Part shown: in pieces, positions 45,872 to 55,179 of the stretch
How positions within the stretch are numbered: the stretch's first letter is position 1
Layout of the letters: every line of letters starts with the position of its first letter
DNA from: Candidatus Competibacteraceae bacterium
GTDB lineage: Bacteria; Pseudomonadota; Gammaproteobacteria; Competibacterales; Competibacteraceae
Reading direction: 5' to 3'
Length of the DNA: 64,000 nt
NCBI GenBank assembly: GCA_016712625.1
Contig: JADJQQ010000001.1
Span: 1,302,001-1,366,000, forward strand
The notes under the pieces: model-generated
The model's input: only the letters and a program-made list of their open reading frames with translations
Told to the model about the DNA's origin: nothing
The model's database searches: none
Position numbers and translations under genes: made by a program

Positions 45872-45907
45872 GGGCTTCCTCTAGCGGAGATAACGGTTTG
45901 TTGCAAA

Positions 45908-47119
45908 CTATAGTCGGTGGCGTTCGTCTCGAAAGGAAAAACCGCCTAAGGGAATGCGCACCCCGCGCGTTAGGGCAATCGCTTTAAAACGCTCGCCCAT
46001 TTCACCAGGCAAAGTCAACAATTTGACTTGACGGACTTGTTCCAGATAGCGGACCGTATCGGTGGGGTCAACCTCGGCTAAGAGCTCCATGAGCCCGCAA
46101 CCGAACAGGAAATAGTTTTGGCTGGTGTATCCGGCGAGCTCGAAACCGGCGATTCGGGCATTATCGGCCACGGCGCTAAAATCGACGCTGGCGGTAATAT
46201 CCTGTAAACCGGGCAAAATCAAGGGATCGGCATGGACACGGTGGCGGTAGTGGCAGAGCAGGGTACCGTCAGCGCGCTCCGGATGGTAATACTCCCGCTG
46301 CGAATAGCCATAATCGATGAACAGCAAAACGCCGGTGCTGAGCGCGTCGGCCATGCTGCGAATCCAAGCCGGCAGCCGCGGGACGTATTCCGAGACGTAA
46401 CCGACCGGCAAGCGCCCACCGAGTGCGGTTTCGATGCCAGCGACGGCGGCGCTCAGCGATGGATCTGGCGCGCCCTCCGTCCAGCTCAGGCCGGTTTTTG
46501 AGCTGGGCTTAGCTCCCGAGTCGATCCAAGTAACCGCCAGACGGCGCGGGCCATCGGCCGTAATGCGGAAACGCTCGACCGGCAGCGCATCCAAAACTTC
46601 ATTACCAAGGACAATCCCTTTTAAACCGGGTTTCGGTAGGGTGTCCAGCCACATCACCCGCTCCAGCAACGCGGGAGTCCGGTTGGCCAAGGTTTTGCGC
46701 TGGCGCTCGCGCAGCTCGCCGCTGAGTTCGAGAATGGCATAGCGTTCTGGCAGCTTATCCAAAACTTGCAGTTCCTGAAGAATGCCGGCCGCCATGACGC
46801 CAGTTCCCGCGCCTAATTCCAGAATCGTGCCGCCCCCGATGTGTTCCAGTATTTCCCGGCATTGGCGGGCCAGACAGCGTGAGAATAGCGGCGACAATTC
46901 TGGCGCGGTGATGAAATCGCCGTCAGGGCCAAATTTGCGGGCGCCAGCGCGGTAATAACCCAAGCCGGGCTCATAAAGCACGAAGTCCATGAAGCGCGAA
47001 AAAGACATGGCTCCTCCGGCCTGGGCTATTTCAGAGCGTATCCGGTTGAGCACCTCGGCGCTATGCGCACGCGCCACCGGATCAGGTTCAGGCAGAATAG
47101 AATGCGTGTGGGTGGGCAT
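45908..47119 (-). CDS. MidA/NDUFAF7-family SAM-dependent methyltransferase
   Basis: 403 residues from the ATG at 47119. Family hallmarks: MSFSRFMDFVLYEPGLGYYRAG near 37-58, FGPDGDFITAPELSPLFSRCLA near 62-83, SAM-binding ILELGAGTGVMAAGIL near 98-113, VLGNEVLDALPVERF near 170-184 and FIDYGYSQREYYHPERADGTL near 280-300. In mitochondria the homologue methylates an arginine of complex I subunit NDUFS2. The bacterial target is unproven. It lies 36 bases upstream (in its own direction) of the GCS2-like gene and probably shares a transcript with it. Confidence 0.88.
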   Translation of the reverse strand: MPTHTHSILPEPDPVARAHSAEVLNRIRSEIAQAGGAMSFSRFMDFVLYEPGLGYYRAGARKFGPDGDFITAPELSPLFSRCLARQCREILEHIGGGTILELGAGTGVMAAGILQELQVLDKLPERYAILELSGELRERQRKTLANRTPALLERVMWLDTLPKPGLKGIVLGNEVLDALPVERFRITADGPRRLAVTWIDSGAKPSSKTGLSWTEGAPDPSLSAAVAGIETALGGRLPVGYVSEYVPRLPAWIRSMADALSTGVLLFIDYGYSQREYYHPERADGTLLCHYRHRVHADPLILPGLQDITASVDFSAVADNARIAGFELAGYTSQNYFLFGCGLMELLAEVDPTDTVRYLEQVRQVKLLTLPGEMGERFKAIALTRGVRIPLGGFSFRDERHRL

Positions 47120-47369
47120 GGTAATCCTGAGTGTCAGCGCGAGCTCGGCTTGCAAGGTTGGAGCAATGTGTCAATTTAATCGTACAAAAAAGCGCATTTT
47201 AGGGGGTAGTTAGGTTTCACCCTAAGAGCCTGAATGGCAAAGAGACGGCTTTGCTCGATTTTCTTATGCTACTGTCGTTTTCATGGATATAAATTTGCAG
47301 TAAAAACAGATAAAATAACTCAAATTTATAGCAATCGCGGTTGTGCCATCAATTTAATTGTTGTTTCCC

Positions 47370-48071
47370 ATGAAAGCTCCATACATACCATATCTGTTGA
47401 TGATTTTGCTCTCACTGACGAGTGTCCGGGTCCAGGCTCAGTCACAAGCGCAGCCGTCTCGAACGACTGCTTATGTCAGCGATATAGTGGATGTGCCTTT
47501 GCGGGCGGGCGCTTCCGACCGCTCCAAGATCGTCGGCGCCGTTCGCAGCGGTTCGGCTGTGCAAGTACTGCAAGTTGATTCTGCGAAGGGCTATACCCTC
47601 ATTCGCGTACAGTCTAAGTCAAAAGGTTGGATTCGCAGCAATCAATTGACCGATGCGCCAACCAGCCGGGATCAGTTAGCGGATGTTCGCCAAAATCTTG
47701 AGCAATTGCAGGCGCGACATGATGATCTTAAACAACATATGGATGATGCGGTTAATAAACCGGATGGTGAGGGGCTGAGTTATCCGCAACTCTATGAAGA
47801 AGCCTTGAGGCTGCGCCAGCAATTGGCCCAATATCGCAAGGTGGCGGCGGATACCGTTGCCATTGACGAGCGCAACCGGATCTTGCAGGAACGGACTGTC
47901 AACTTGGAGCGAGAGTTGCAGCTCGTTGAACAAGAAAATAGGGCGCTGCAAAACGACAATAATAATATTCGTTTGCTCATGGGGGCGGTCTTGTTGGGGG
48001 CCTGTCTGTTGGCGGCGGTTTTGATGCCGCGAATTCGAGAGCAACGCCGCGCCCAATGGAGCCAGTTGTAG
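47370..48071 (+). CDS. TIGR04211/YgiM-type SH3 domain protein with coiled coil and membrane anchor
   Basis: 233 residues from the ATG at 47370 (MKAPYIPYLLM). A signal peptide ends at VRVQAQS; a bacterial SH3 domain covers about 30-95 (VSDIVDVPLRAGASDRSKIVG, GWIRSNQLTD); a long coiled coil (about 100-200) is rich in Leu, Gln and Glu; a C-terminal helix (LLMGAVLLGACLLAAVLMP) anchors it with a short positive tail. This order is that of E. coli YgiM/TIGR04211, an inner-membrane protein facing the periplasm. Divergent from the MidA gene; the AT-rich 250-base gap holds both promoters and an inverted repeat TTAGGG/CCCTAA at 47199-47225. Confidence 0.88.
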   Translation: MKAPYIPYLLMILLSLTSVRVQAQSQAQPSRTTAYVSDIVDVPLRAGASDRSKIVGAVRSGSAVQVLQVDSAKGYTLIRVQSKSKGWIRSNQLTDAPTSRDQLADVRQNLEQLQARHDDLKQHMDDAVNKPDGEGLSYPQLYEEALRLRQQLAQYRKVAADTVAIDERNRILQERTVNLERELQLVEQENRALQNDNNNIRLLMGAVLLGACLLAAVLMPRIREQRRAQWSQL

Positions 48072-48103
48072 ATCCGTGAACGGCTTGCAGGCCAGTTCCT
48101 TCC

Positions 48104-48592
48104 TTAGAGTGCCAACTTGACCGGTTTCAGATTTTCGCGCGATTGGTCGGCGCTGGCCCATAGTTCAGCGAAGGTTCTGCCCAGCACTGGATGACGACGA
48201 TCTCCAGCGATTTCCGCCAGCGGTCGCAACACAAAAGCATAGCGGGTTATTTCGTCTCGCGGAACCTGCACACCGTGTTCCCGCAGCACCTTATCCTCAT
48301 AAAGCAGCAAATCCAAATCCAAGGCGCGCGCCATCGATTTAGACCTATCGCTACGCGGTTGCTGGGCTGCTTCGATTGCGCGCAGTGTGGCGGCTAAGGC
48401 GCGAATTGGCAGCGTCGTGTCGAAGGCGACCACCAGGTTCAGGAAATCGTCGCCGGCAAAGCCCACGGGCGGGTTGGCATAGATCGTCGATACGGTTAGC
48501 GGTGCAAAGCGCCGCCGCAGTTCCGCTACTCCCGCGCGGATATTGTGTACCGGTTCGATGTTGCTGCCGATACCGACGCAGGCCCAGCCCAT
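48104..48592 (-). CDS. folK: 6-hydroxymethyl-7,8-dihydropterin pyrophosphokinase
   Basis: 162 residues. VGIGSNIEP near 6-14 is the substrate loop, VSTIYANPPVGFAGDDFLNLVV near 34-55 the pterin-binding part, and RALDLDLLLYED near 88-99 the ATP-magnesium motif with its two Asp residues. Where most family members have PRTLDLDLL, here it is ARALDLDLL. The enzyme passes pyrophosphate from ATP to the pterin in folate synthesis. It directly follows folB by five bases. Confidence 0.93.
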   Translation of the reverse strand: MGWACVGIGSNIEPVHNIRAGVAELRRRFAPLTVSTIYANPPVGFAGDDFLNLVVAFDTTLPIRALAATLRAIEAAQQPRSDRSKSMARALDLDLLLYEDKVLREHGVQVPRDEITRYAFVLRPLAEIAGDRRHPVLGRTFAELWASADQSRENLKPVKLAL

Positions 48593-48597
48593 GGTAT

Positions 48598-48954
48598 TTA
48601 AGGGCGTCCGCCGCGCTCGATGCGGATGCCAACCTCACGAGCGGCGGGTATTGCAGCCACTTTGCGCAAGGTCAGTCGCAGCCAGGCGACCCCAAATTCC
48701 CGCCGCAGCAGTTCGGCAATGCGTTCGGCCAGCGTTTCCACCAATTGGAAAGTGCTAGCGGCGGCAAATTCGTTAATCCGGCGCGCCACAACTTGATAAT
48801 CCAGCGTATCATCGAGTTGGTCGCTGCGGGCCGCTGGCTGGATGTCGGCCCCTAATTCCAAGTCGAGCAGCAACGTTTGCGGGCTATCGCGTTCCCAAGG
48901 ATAAACGCCAATGATGGTTTCAACATGCAATTCGTGAATAAAAATGATATCCAT
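48598..48954 (-). CDS. folB: Dihydroneopterin aldolase
   Basis: 118 residues, standard length. IIFIHELHVETIIGVYPWERDSPQTLLLDLEL is the family N-terminus with the substrate Glu (the TIIGVYPWER loop), LDYQVVARRI near 50 and FQLVETLAERIA near 68-79 carry the conserved Tyr and Glu, and LTLRKVAAIP near 95 the catalytic Lys. It cleaves dihydroneopterin to the substrate of FolK; the two genes form one operon on the minus strand, opposite plsY. Confidence 0.94.
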   Translation of the reverse strand: MDIIFIHELHVETIIGVYPWERDSPQTLLLDLELGADIQPAARSDQLDDTLDYQVVARRINEFAAASTFQLVETLAERIAELLRREFGVAWLRLTLRKVAAIPAAREVGIRIERGGRP

Positions 48955-49064
48955 GCCACGTTCCGAGCTAATCGCTTAATCTTAACGTAAATCTATCGCT
49001 TCGGTCCGGTTTCACCCGTACCGGCGGCTTGCTGGTGGCGCTCAATCGGTTGGTGACAAGGTTT

Positions 49065-49667
49065 ATGCTGGCAATTATTGCATTTATGGTGCTGGGCTAT
49101 TTGGCGGGTTCTATTTCCACCGCCATTATCGTCTGCCGGGTGATGGGATTACCCGATCCCCGCGGCGAAGGTTCGCGTAATCCTGGCGCCACTAACGTAC
49201 TGCGCTTTGGCGGTAAGAAGGCGGCCGCCATCACCTTGGCCGGTGATTTTCTCAAGGGCCTGCTGCCGGTGCTGCTGGCGTGCTGGCTCGGTTTGAACGA
49301 AACCGGACTGGCTTTAACCGCCTTGGCGGCGTTCTTGGGGCACCTGTATCCGGTGTTTTTTAGCTTTGCTGGCGGTAAGGGTGTCGCGACGGCGTTCGGC
49401 GCTATCTTGGGACTGTCCTGGCCGGTGGCGCTGGCGGCGCTCGCCACCTGGTTATTCATGGCCTTCGTGGTGCGTATTTCCTCGCTCTCGGCATTGACCG
49501 CCGCCGCGTTGGCGCCGCTGTTTGGATGGTGGTTCGATCTGCCGGGCGTTTATATCGCCGTGATCTTCATGATGGTTGGACTGCTGATTTGGCGACACCG
49601 CTCCAATATCCGTAAGCTGCTGGCTGGCGCCGAGGACAAGATCGGTACCGACCGGCCGACGGAGTGA
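49065..49667 (+). CDS. plsY: Acyl-phosphate glycerol-3-phosphate acyltransferase
   Basis: 200 residues from the ATG at 49065. Five membrane helices. The three PlsY motifs are present: GYLAGSISTA near 9-18, GSRNPGATNVLRFGGKKAA near 36-54, and GHLYPVFFSFAGGKGVATAFG near 98-118. It puts the first acyl chain on glycerol-3-phosphate using acyl-phosphate, the entry step of phospholipid synthesis. The plsY-folB divergent pair is common in gammaproteobacteria; the usual partner tsaD is not next to it here. Confidence 0.95.
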   Translation: MLAIIAFMVLGYLAGSISTAIIVCRVMGLPDPRGEGSRNPGATNVLRFGGKKAAAITLAGDFLKGLLPVLLACWLGLNETGLALTALAAFLGHLYPVFFSFAGGKGVATAFGAILGLSWPVALAALATWLFMAFVVRISSLSALTAAALAPLFGWWFDLPGVYIAVIFMMVGLLIWRHRSNIRKLLAGAEDKIGTDRPTE

Positions 49668-49694
49668 AAGAGAAAGCATCTATCAGAACGGCGC

Positions 49695-50285
49695 CTAACC
49701 GCTTGCCCGAAATTCCATGAATGCCAGTGTGAAGCGTTGATACAATCGCTCGAACACGCGGCCTTGGAATAGTCGATCCAGCGCTTCGAACTTGGCTTGC
49801 TGCGACTCGAAACCTCGCCGGGTAAAACTGTCCACGGGATAGCCTTTGGCTAACAGCCGGTTCATGTCCATCAAGTTCGAGATCTTGTCGGCGCAAGATA
49901 ACGCCAGGATGGCTGGATCGTTCAGCGTCGCCAGACGTTCGCGATAAACCTGCTGTCTCGTTTCCCAGCTTTGGCCTTTGTCAATTTCCGATACAGCGGC
50001 AACCAGATAAGCTACTCGTTGGTTAGCGATGGCCTCGGCTAAGGACTGCGCGTTGTAGCCACAGTCCTCAATGATGTCATGCAGAAAGGCGGCGGCGATC
50101 AATTCCTCATCCCGGATGCCGCTGTCGGTTAACAGCCACGCCACTTCGCTCAAGTGGAGGAAGTAAGCGGGCCGATCCTCGCCGGGCGGCGCTTTGCGCC
50201 GGTGATCGCGCAGGCGATGGGCGTGTTCCGCCAGCCGCATTGCGTTCAATACCAGAAAATCGATTGCGTTCAAGCTGATTCCCAC
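49695..50285 (-). CDS. HD-domain phosphohydrolase, RelA/SpoT hydrolase-like
   Basis: 196 residues. The HD metal site reads YFLHLSEVAWLL near 41-52, then AAFLHDIIEDCGYN near 66-79 (the His-Asp pair), and a later Asp in SCADKISNLMDM near 130. This is the pattern of small RelA/SpoT-like or MESH1-type hydrolases, which remove pyrophosphate from alarmones such as ppGpp, though no synthetase domain is present and the substrate is inferred. The first codon is GTG; a TTG four codons later and an ATG at 50240 are alternatives. Divergent from fabA with a palindrome in the shared gap. Confidence 0.7.
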   Translation of the reverse strand: MGISLNAIDFLVLNAMRLAEHAHRLRDHRRKAPPGEDRPAYFLHLSEVAWLLTDSGIRDEELIAAAFLHDIIEDCGYNAQSLAEAIANQRVAYLVAAVSEIDKGQSWETRQQVYRERLATLNDPAILALSCADKISNLMDMNRLLAKGYPVDSFTRRGFESQQAKFEALDRLFQGRVFERLYQRFTLAFMEFRASG

Positions 50286-50300
50286 TAAGATACGTTTGGA

Positions 50301-50314
50301 TACAATGCATTGTA
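50301..50314. promoter_or_regulatory. Perfect 14-base palindrome in the fabA upstream region
   Basis: TACAATGCATTGTA is a perfect inverted repeat lying 16 bases before the HD gene start and about 140 bases before fabA. It has the size of a dimeric repressor's operator. It does not match the FabR site of E. coli. Confidence 0.35.
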
Positions 50315-50452
50315 ATAGCGCTGTAAAAGAAGCACTGACCCGCCGCTCATCGCTCCGAAAAATCCTTATAATTCCACTTAAAATCGAAACTCTCTATTGA
50401 ATGGCAGTCAGCTTTCCAAATCACAGCATTCTTATTGTGGATATTCCTGATC

Positions 50453-50967
50453 GTGAACAAACAATCCAGTTATACTCGTGAAGAACTGCTCGCTTGTGCC
50501 CGTGGCGAACTGTTCGGCCCTGGCAATGCCCAACTCCCGTTGCCGAACATGCTAATGGTGGACCGCATCGTCTATATCGGTTCCGAGGGCGGCCAGTTTG
50601 GTAAAGGCGAGATGGTCGCGGAACTGGACATTCACCCCGATCTTTGGTTTTTTGGTTGTCATTTTATCGGCGATCCGGTGATGCCGGGTTGTTTGGGACT
50701 GGATGCCATGTGGCAACTGGTCGGATTTTTCTGGGTTGGATGGGAGGCCAGGGACGCGGGCGAGCGCTCGGCTGCGGTGAAGTCAAATTCACCGGCCAGG
50801 TCCGACCCGAAGTCAAAAAACTAACCTATCACATTCATATGAAGCGGGTTATTTTGCGCAGGCTGGTGATGGGGATTGCCGATGCGACTTTGGAAGCGGA
50901 CGGCAGGACCATTTATACCGGCAATGATCTGCGGGTTGGATTGTTCACTTCGACTGAGGGCTTTTGA
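50453..50967 (+). CDS. fabA: 3-hydroxydecanoyl-ACP dehydratase/isomerase FabA, with a one-base frameshift
   Basis: Begins at a GTG (VNKQSSYTREELL) and reads as FabA through GELFGPGNAQLPLPNMLMVDRI and the active-site stretch WFFGCHFIGDPVMPGCLGLDAMWQLVGFF. The catalytic His is in GCHFIGDP and the Asp in LGLDAMWQL. The frame then shifts at a TTTTTC run near 50726-50731; the sister frame continues GWMGGQGRGRALGCGEVKFTGQV to the stop at 50967. One added base restores 171 residues, against 172 in E. coli. FabA introduces the cis double bond of unsaturated fatty acids. Because it is essential with FabB, a missing base in the sequence is the likely cause. Confidence 0.92.
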
Positions 50968-50975
50968 GGATAGCG

Positions 50976-52195
50976 ATGATGAGACGGGTCGTGGTTACCG
51001 GTATCGGTATCGTGTCCAGCATCGGCAACGACCGCTGGGAAGTATTGGAATCGCTGCGGCAAGGGCGCAGTGGGCTGGAGTTCGCTGAAGATTACAAAGA
51101 AATGGGTTTGCGCTCTCATGTGCGCGGCCCGTTGCGGGTGGATTTGGCGGCGCAAATCGACCGTAAAATTCTTCGGTTTATGGGCGATGCCGCCGCATTC
51201 AACTATATCGCCATGCGGGAGGCCATCGCCGATGCGCAACTGCCCGAAGATTTGGTCTCCAACCCGCGCGCGGGCTTGGTGACCGGCACCGGCGGCGGTA
51301 GCCCGCAAAACATGGTCGAGGCCGCCGATTTGCTACGGAACAAGGGGCTGAAGCGGGTCGGGCCGTACATGGTGCCGCGCACCATGAGCAGCACCACCAC
51401 CGCGTGCTTGGCCACGCCCTTCAAGATCAAGGGCGTCAATTACAGCATTGGTTCCGCCTGCGCCACCGGCGCGCACTGCATCGGCCACGGCGCGGAATTG
51501 ATCCAGTGGAATAAGCAGGATATTGTTTTCGCTGCGGCGGCGAGGAGGTTCACTGGAGCCTCACCCACCTGTTCGACGCCATGGGCGCGCTATCGACCAA
51601 ATATAATGCGATGCCACAGACCGCTTCCCGCACTTACGACGCCAACCGCGACGGCTTTGTGATTTCTGGCGGCGGCGGCATCGTGGTGCTGGAAGAGTTG
51701 GAGCACGCCCGCCGCCGCGGCGCGCGGATTTACGCCGAACTGGTGGGTTACGGCGCGACCTCGGACGGTTTCGACATGGTGCAACCTTCCGGCGAGGGCG
51801 CTTTGCGTTGCATGAAGCAGGCGCTGGAAACCGTCAGCGATCCGGTGGATTACATTAACACGCACGGCACCAGCACGCCGGTTGGCGATATCCGCGAGTT
51901 GGAGGCGATTCGGGAGATGTTTGGCGAGCGGATTCCGCCGCTCGGCTCCACCAAACCGCTGACTGGTCACGCGCTTGGGGCGGCTGGCGTGCATGAGGCG
52001 ATTTATTGCATGCTGATGATGGATAACCGTTTCATCGCGGCATCGGCCAACATCGAAACCCTTGATCCGGCGGCGGAAGGTTTTCCCATCGTCCGGCAAC
52101 GGGTTGATAATGCCGACCTCAAGGTGGTGATGTCCAACAGCTTCGGCTTTGGCGGTACTAACGCCACGCTGGTCTTTCGGCGGCTGGAAGGCTGA
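50976..52195 (+). CDS. fabB: 3-oxoacyl-ACP synthase I FabB, with a one-base frameshift
   Basis: Two ATG codons (50976 and 50979) follow GAGGATAG, eight bases after fabA. The first part carries RRVVVTGIGIVSSIG and the active-site Cys region YSIGSACATGAHCIGHGAEL near 155-175. At about 51531-51535 the frame shifts: GCTGCGGCGGCGAG should read GCTGGCGGCGGCGAG to give FAGGGEE. The sister frame has the two catalytic His residues (YINTHGTSTPVGD and TGHALGAAG) and the end SNSFGFGGTNATLVF. With one G added it is 406 residues, as in E. coli. FabB extends the unsaturated chain made by FabA; the fabAB operon is standard. Confidence 0.92.
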
Positions 52196-52215
52196 AATAG
52201 TTTCGGTTTAACCGG

Positions 52216-52243
52216 GCCGCCGTTCGCCAGGCGGCTTTCTTGT
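52216..52243 (+). terminator. Probable terminator after fabB
   Basis: GCCGCC (52216-52221), eight-base loop, GGCGGC (52230-52235), then TTTCTTGTT. Short but GC-rich, 20 bases after the fabB stop. Confidence 0.55.
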
Positions 52244-52262
52244 TGGTCGTGGAGAAGAAACG

Positions 52263-52649
52263 ATGGCCAGTTTTCCCCTGCTAGCGATTGTCGTGGTTTT
52301 ATATTCCATTTTTGCGCTGATCGCTCCGGGTTGGCTGGAGGCCGTGCTGTTCGGGGTGCCGCTGTTATCGGGAATTATGTTACCGTTCCGGGGTGGCGAC
52401 GTGCTGCTGGTGCTGGGGCTGATTCTGCTCTGCGTCGAGGTGTATCGCGCCACCAGCAGCTCCAAGGGCGCCATTCTCAATCATGTCCTGTCGCTGGTGG
52501 TGTTCATCGTCGCTTTGATCGAATTGATGGTGCTGCGCCAGATGGCCAACATGACGTTTTTCCTGATTGTGCTGATGGCGGCCAGCGATGTGATTGCCGG
52601 ATTTACTGTCACTATTTCCTCCTCCCGACGGGACTGGCAGCGCGAATGA
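52263..52649 (+). CDS. Small inner-membrane protein of unknown function
   Basis: 128 residues with a GGAGAAG box before the ATG. Four hydrophobic helices: FPLLAIVVVLYSIFALIAP, WLEAVLFGVPLLSGIML, GDVLLVLGLILLCVEVYRAT and HVLSLVVFIVALIELMVLRQ, plus FFLIVLMAASDVIAGFTVTI. No catalytic motif; length and topology resemble several unnamed proteobacterial membrane families. It sits between fabB and thiL, 49 bases ahead of the latter, and may share its transcript. Confidence 0.65.
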   Translation: MASFPLLAIVVVLYSIFALIAPGWLEAVLFGVPLLSGIMLPFRGGDVLLVLGLILLCVEVYRATSSSKGAILNHVLSLVVFIVALIELMVLRQMANMTFFLIVLMAASDVIAGFTVTISSSRRDWQRE

Positions 52650-52698
52650 GCGTGCTCGGTCGAGCGTTGGAGCCATCCGTCGGAGTCGCTTTGCACTG

Positions 52699-53670
52699 AT
52701 GCCCGTTTCAGAATTTTCTCTGATCGACCGTTATTTCGCGGTACAAGGGTTGCACCGCGCCGACGTTGCGTTGGGCATCGGTGATGATTGCGCTGTGTTG
52801 CGCCCTCCCGCTGACCAGCAACTCGTGGTGACCCTGGATACGTTGGTGGCGGATGTGCATTTTTTCGCCGCGACCGACCCGGAGAATCTTGGCCACAAGG
52901 CCCTAGCGGTCAATTTGAGCGATCTGGCGGCGATGGGCGCGACGCCAGCCTGGGCCACCTTGGGGCTGACGCTCCCCAAGGTTGACGAACCCTGGCTGGC
53001 ATGTTTTATGAAAGGTCTATTCGGCTTGGCCGATCGCCATGGCGTGCAGCTAGTCGGAGGCGATACCACCTATGGCCCAAACACTGCAATCACGATGCAA
53101 GCACACGGTTTCGTCCCGGCAGGCGCCGCGTTGCGTCGGGATGGAGCCAGGCCGGGCGACCTGGTTTATGTGACCGGCGCGCTCGGCGATGCCGGTTTGG
53201 CTTTGGCGGTAGCGGGCGGTCAAACGACGGTTCCCACCGAGCATCACCGCTACGTTCAAGCGCGGCTGGAGCGACCGGAGCCGCGAATCGCGCAAGGTTT
53301 GGCGTTGCGCGGCATCGCCAGCGCCGCCATCGACATCTCCGATGGGTTAGCGCAAGACCTTGGCCATATTCTCGAACGCAGCGGGGTTGGGGTCCGATTG
53401 GATGTGGCTTATTTGCCTTTATCCCCTGCTTTAATCGCCAGCTTGAACCAGGACGCCGCCTTAACCACCGCCTTGACTGGCGGCGATGATTACGAACTGT
53501 GTTTCACCGTGCCGCCGGAGCGGATCGCCCAATTGGAAACGGTGGCGGCGGCGTGGGATTGCCGCTGCACCCGTATCGGAGCGATCACGGCAGAGCCAGG
53601 ATTACGACCGATCCGCGCGGATGGTTCAGCCTTTTTTCTGGAGCGGCTTGGCTATGACCATTTTGGCTGA
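52699..53670 (+). CDS. thiL: Thiamine-monophosphate kinase
   Basis: 323 residues from the ATG at 52699 (MPVSEFSLIDRYF), matching the usual ThiL start and length of 325. Key parts: GIGDDCAVLRP near 27-37 (metal and ATP), VTLDTLVADVHF, LSDLAAMGATPAWATLGLTLP near 74-94, VGGDTTYGP near 119-127, IDISDGLAQDLGHIL near 210-224 and GGDDYELCFTV near 257-267. It phosphorylates thiamine monophosphate to the active pyrophosphate. Its usual neighbours nusB, ribH and pgpA are not here. Confidence 0.94.
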   Translation: MPVSEFSLIDRYFAVQGLHRADVALGIGDDCAVLRPPADQQLVVTLDTLVADVHFFAATDPENLGHKALAVNLSDLAAMGATPAWATLGLTLPKVDEPWLACFMKGLFGLADRHGVQLVGGDTTYGPNTAITMQAHGFVPAGAALRRDGARPGDLVYVTGALGDAGLALAVAGGQTTVPTEHHRYVQARLERPEPRIAQGLALRGIASAAIDISDGLAQDLGHILERSGVGVRLDVAYLPLSPALIASLNQDAALTTALTGGDDYELCFTVPPERIAQLETVAAAWDCRCTRIGAITAEPGLRPIRADGSAFFLERLGYDHFG

Positions 53671-53866
53671 ATGTTGCGGCGCAAGCCTTCCAGCTAGTGT
53701 CGCTGCTTGACATTTCGATCAGTAACCGGCTTTTGGATGAGGGGCTGCTTGCGAAAGCCTGAATTTTCAAATTGAGGTGCTGCCCAACATGGTGTTACTG
53801 GACATTTCCTGATTTCTCCGTCCAGACTTTAGTAACTCTATTCCTGACCCGACGGAACCCGCACCC

Positions 53867-55141
53867 ATGAAAATCGAAACCATCGCCATTCACGGCGGCT
53901 ATACGCCAGAATCCACCACCAAGGCCGTCGCGGTCCCGATTTATCAGACCACCTCTTACGCCTTCGACGACACCCAGCATGGCGCGGATTTGTTCGATTT
54001 GAAGGTGCCGGGCAATATATACACCCGGATCATGAACCCCACCACCGCCGTGCTGGAACAGCGAGTGGCGGCGATGGAAGGCGGCGTTGGGGCGTTGGGG
54101 GTGGCGTCGGGGATGGCGGCGATTACCTACGCCATCATGACGATCACCGAAGCCGGCGATAACATTGTCACGACTTCGAGCCTTTATGGCGGCACCTACA
54201 ACCTGTTCGCGCATACGCTGCCGCGCTATGGCATTGAAGTACGCTTCGCCGACTACCGCAATATCCAGGCGATGGGACAGCTGATTGACGGCAGAACCAA
54301 GGCGGTGTTCTGCGAATCCATTGGTAACCCGGCGGCGAATGTGGTGGATTTTGGCGCCTTGGCCGATATCGCGCACGCCCAAGGCGTGCCGCTAATCGTG
54401 GATAATACCGTGCCGACGCCCTATTTATGCCGGCCGTTCGAGCATGGCGCGGATATCGTGGTGCATGCCCTGACCAAATACATGGGCGGGCACGGCACCA
54501 GCATTGGCGGCGTCATCGTCGATTCCGGGCGCTTTCCATGGGATCAGCATAAAATCCGCTTTGCCCGCTTGAATGAACCCGATCCGTCTTATCATGGGGT
54601 GGTCTACGTTGAAGCGCTGGGGCCGGCCGCGTTCATCGGCCGGGCGCGCGTGGTGCCGTTGCGCAACACGGGCGCGGCGATTTCGCCGTTCAATAGCTTC
54701 CTGATCCTGCAAGGCATCGAAACCCTGCCGGTGCGGATGGACCGTCACTGCGAAAACGCGGTCAAGGCCGCCGAATATCTGCGCGATCATCCGCAAGTGG
54801 TCTGGGTCAAATATCCCGCTCTTTCCGACAGCCCGGAAAAGCCGCTGGTGGATAAATATATGGGCGGACGCGGCTCCAGCATTTTGAGCTTTGGCATCAA
54901 GGGCGGACGCGAAGCCGGAGCCAAGTTTATCGACGCGCTGCAACTGGTGACCCGGCTGGTCAACATCGGCGACGCCAAGTCGCTGGCCTGCCATCCCGCC
55001 ACCACCACCCACCGCCAATTGTCGCCGGAGGAATTGGCCAAGGCCGGCGTTAGCGAAGATTTGGTGCGTTTGTCCATCGGCATTGAGCATATCGACGACA
55101 TTCTGGCCGATCTGGAGCAAGCGCTGGCGGCAGCCAAGTAA
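53867..55141 (+). CDS. metY: O-acetylhomoserine (thiol)-lyase / sulfhydrylase
   Basis: 424 residues, longer than cystathionine gamma-synthase and typical of MetY. The pyridoxal phosphate lysine is in VHALTKYMGGHGTSIGGVIVD near 205, with TRIMNPTTAVLEQRVAAMEGG near 47-67, SSLYGGTYNLFAHTLP near 104-119 and VDNTVPTPYLCRP near 180. It makes homocysteine (or methionine) from O-acetylhomoserine and sulfide (or methanethiol) by direct sulfhydrylation. It starts a plus-strand run into the formaldehyde genes, 38 bases before frmA. The 196-base gap before it contains no SAM riboswitch that I can see. Confidence 0.93.
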   Translation: MKIETIAIHGGYTPESTTKAVAVPIYQTTSYAFDDTQHGADLFDLKVPGNIYTRIMNPTTAVLEQRVAAMEGGVGALGVASGMAAITYAIMTITEAGDNIVTTSSLYGGTYNLFAHTLPRYGIEVRFADYRNIQAMGQLIDGRTKAVFCESIGNPAANVVDFGALADIAHAQGVPLIVDNTVPTPYLCRPFEHGADIVVHALTKYMGGHGTSIGGVIVDSGRFPWDQHKIRFARLNEPDPSYHGVVYVEALGPAAFIGRARVVPLRNTGAAISPFNSFLILQGIETLPVRMDRHCENAVKAAEYLRDHPQVVWVKYPALSDSPEKPLVDKYMGGRGSSILSFGIKGGREAGAKFIDALQLVTRLVNIGDAKSLACHPATTTHRQLSPEELAKAGVSEDLVRLSIGIEHIDDILADLEQALAAAK

Positions 55142-55179
55142 CAGCGTGCCCATCCGCAACCACCGAGGAAACCGAACCC

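Noticed and set aside
53671..53866. SAM riboswitch ahead of metY
   Set aside because: No kink-turn or multi-stem core pattern, and no terminator with T run before the start codon, could be drawn.
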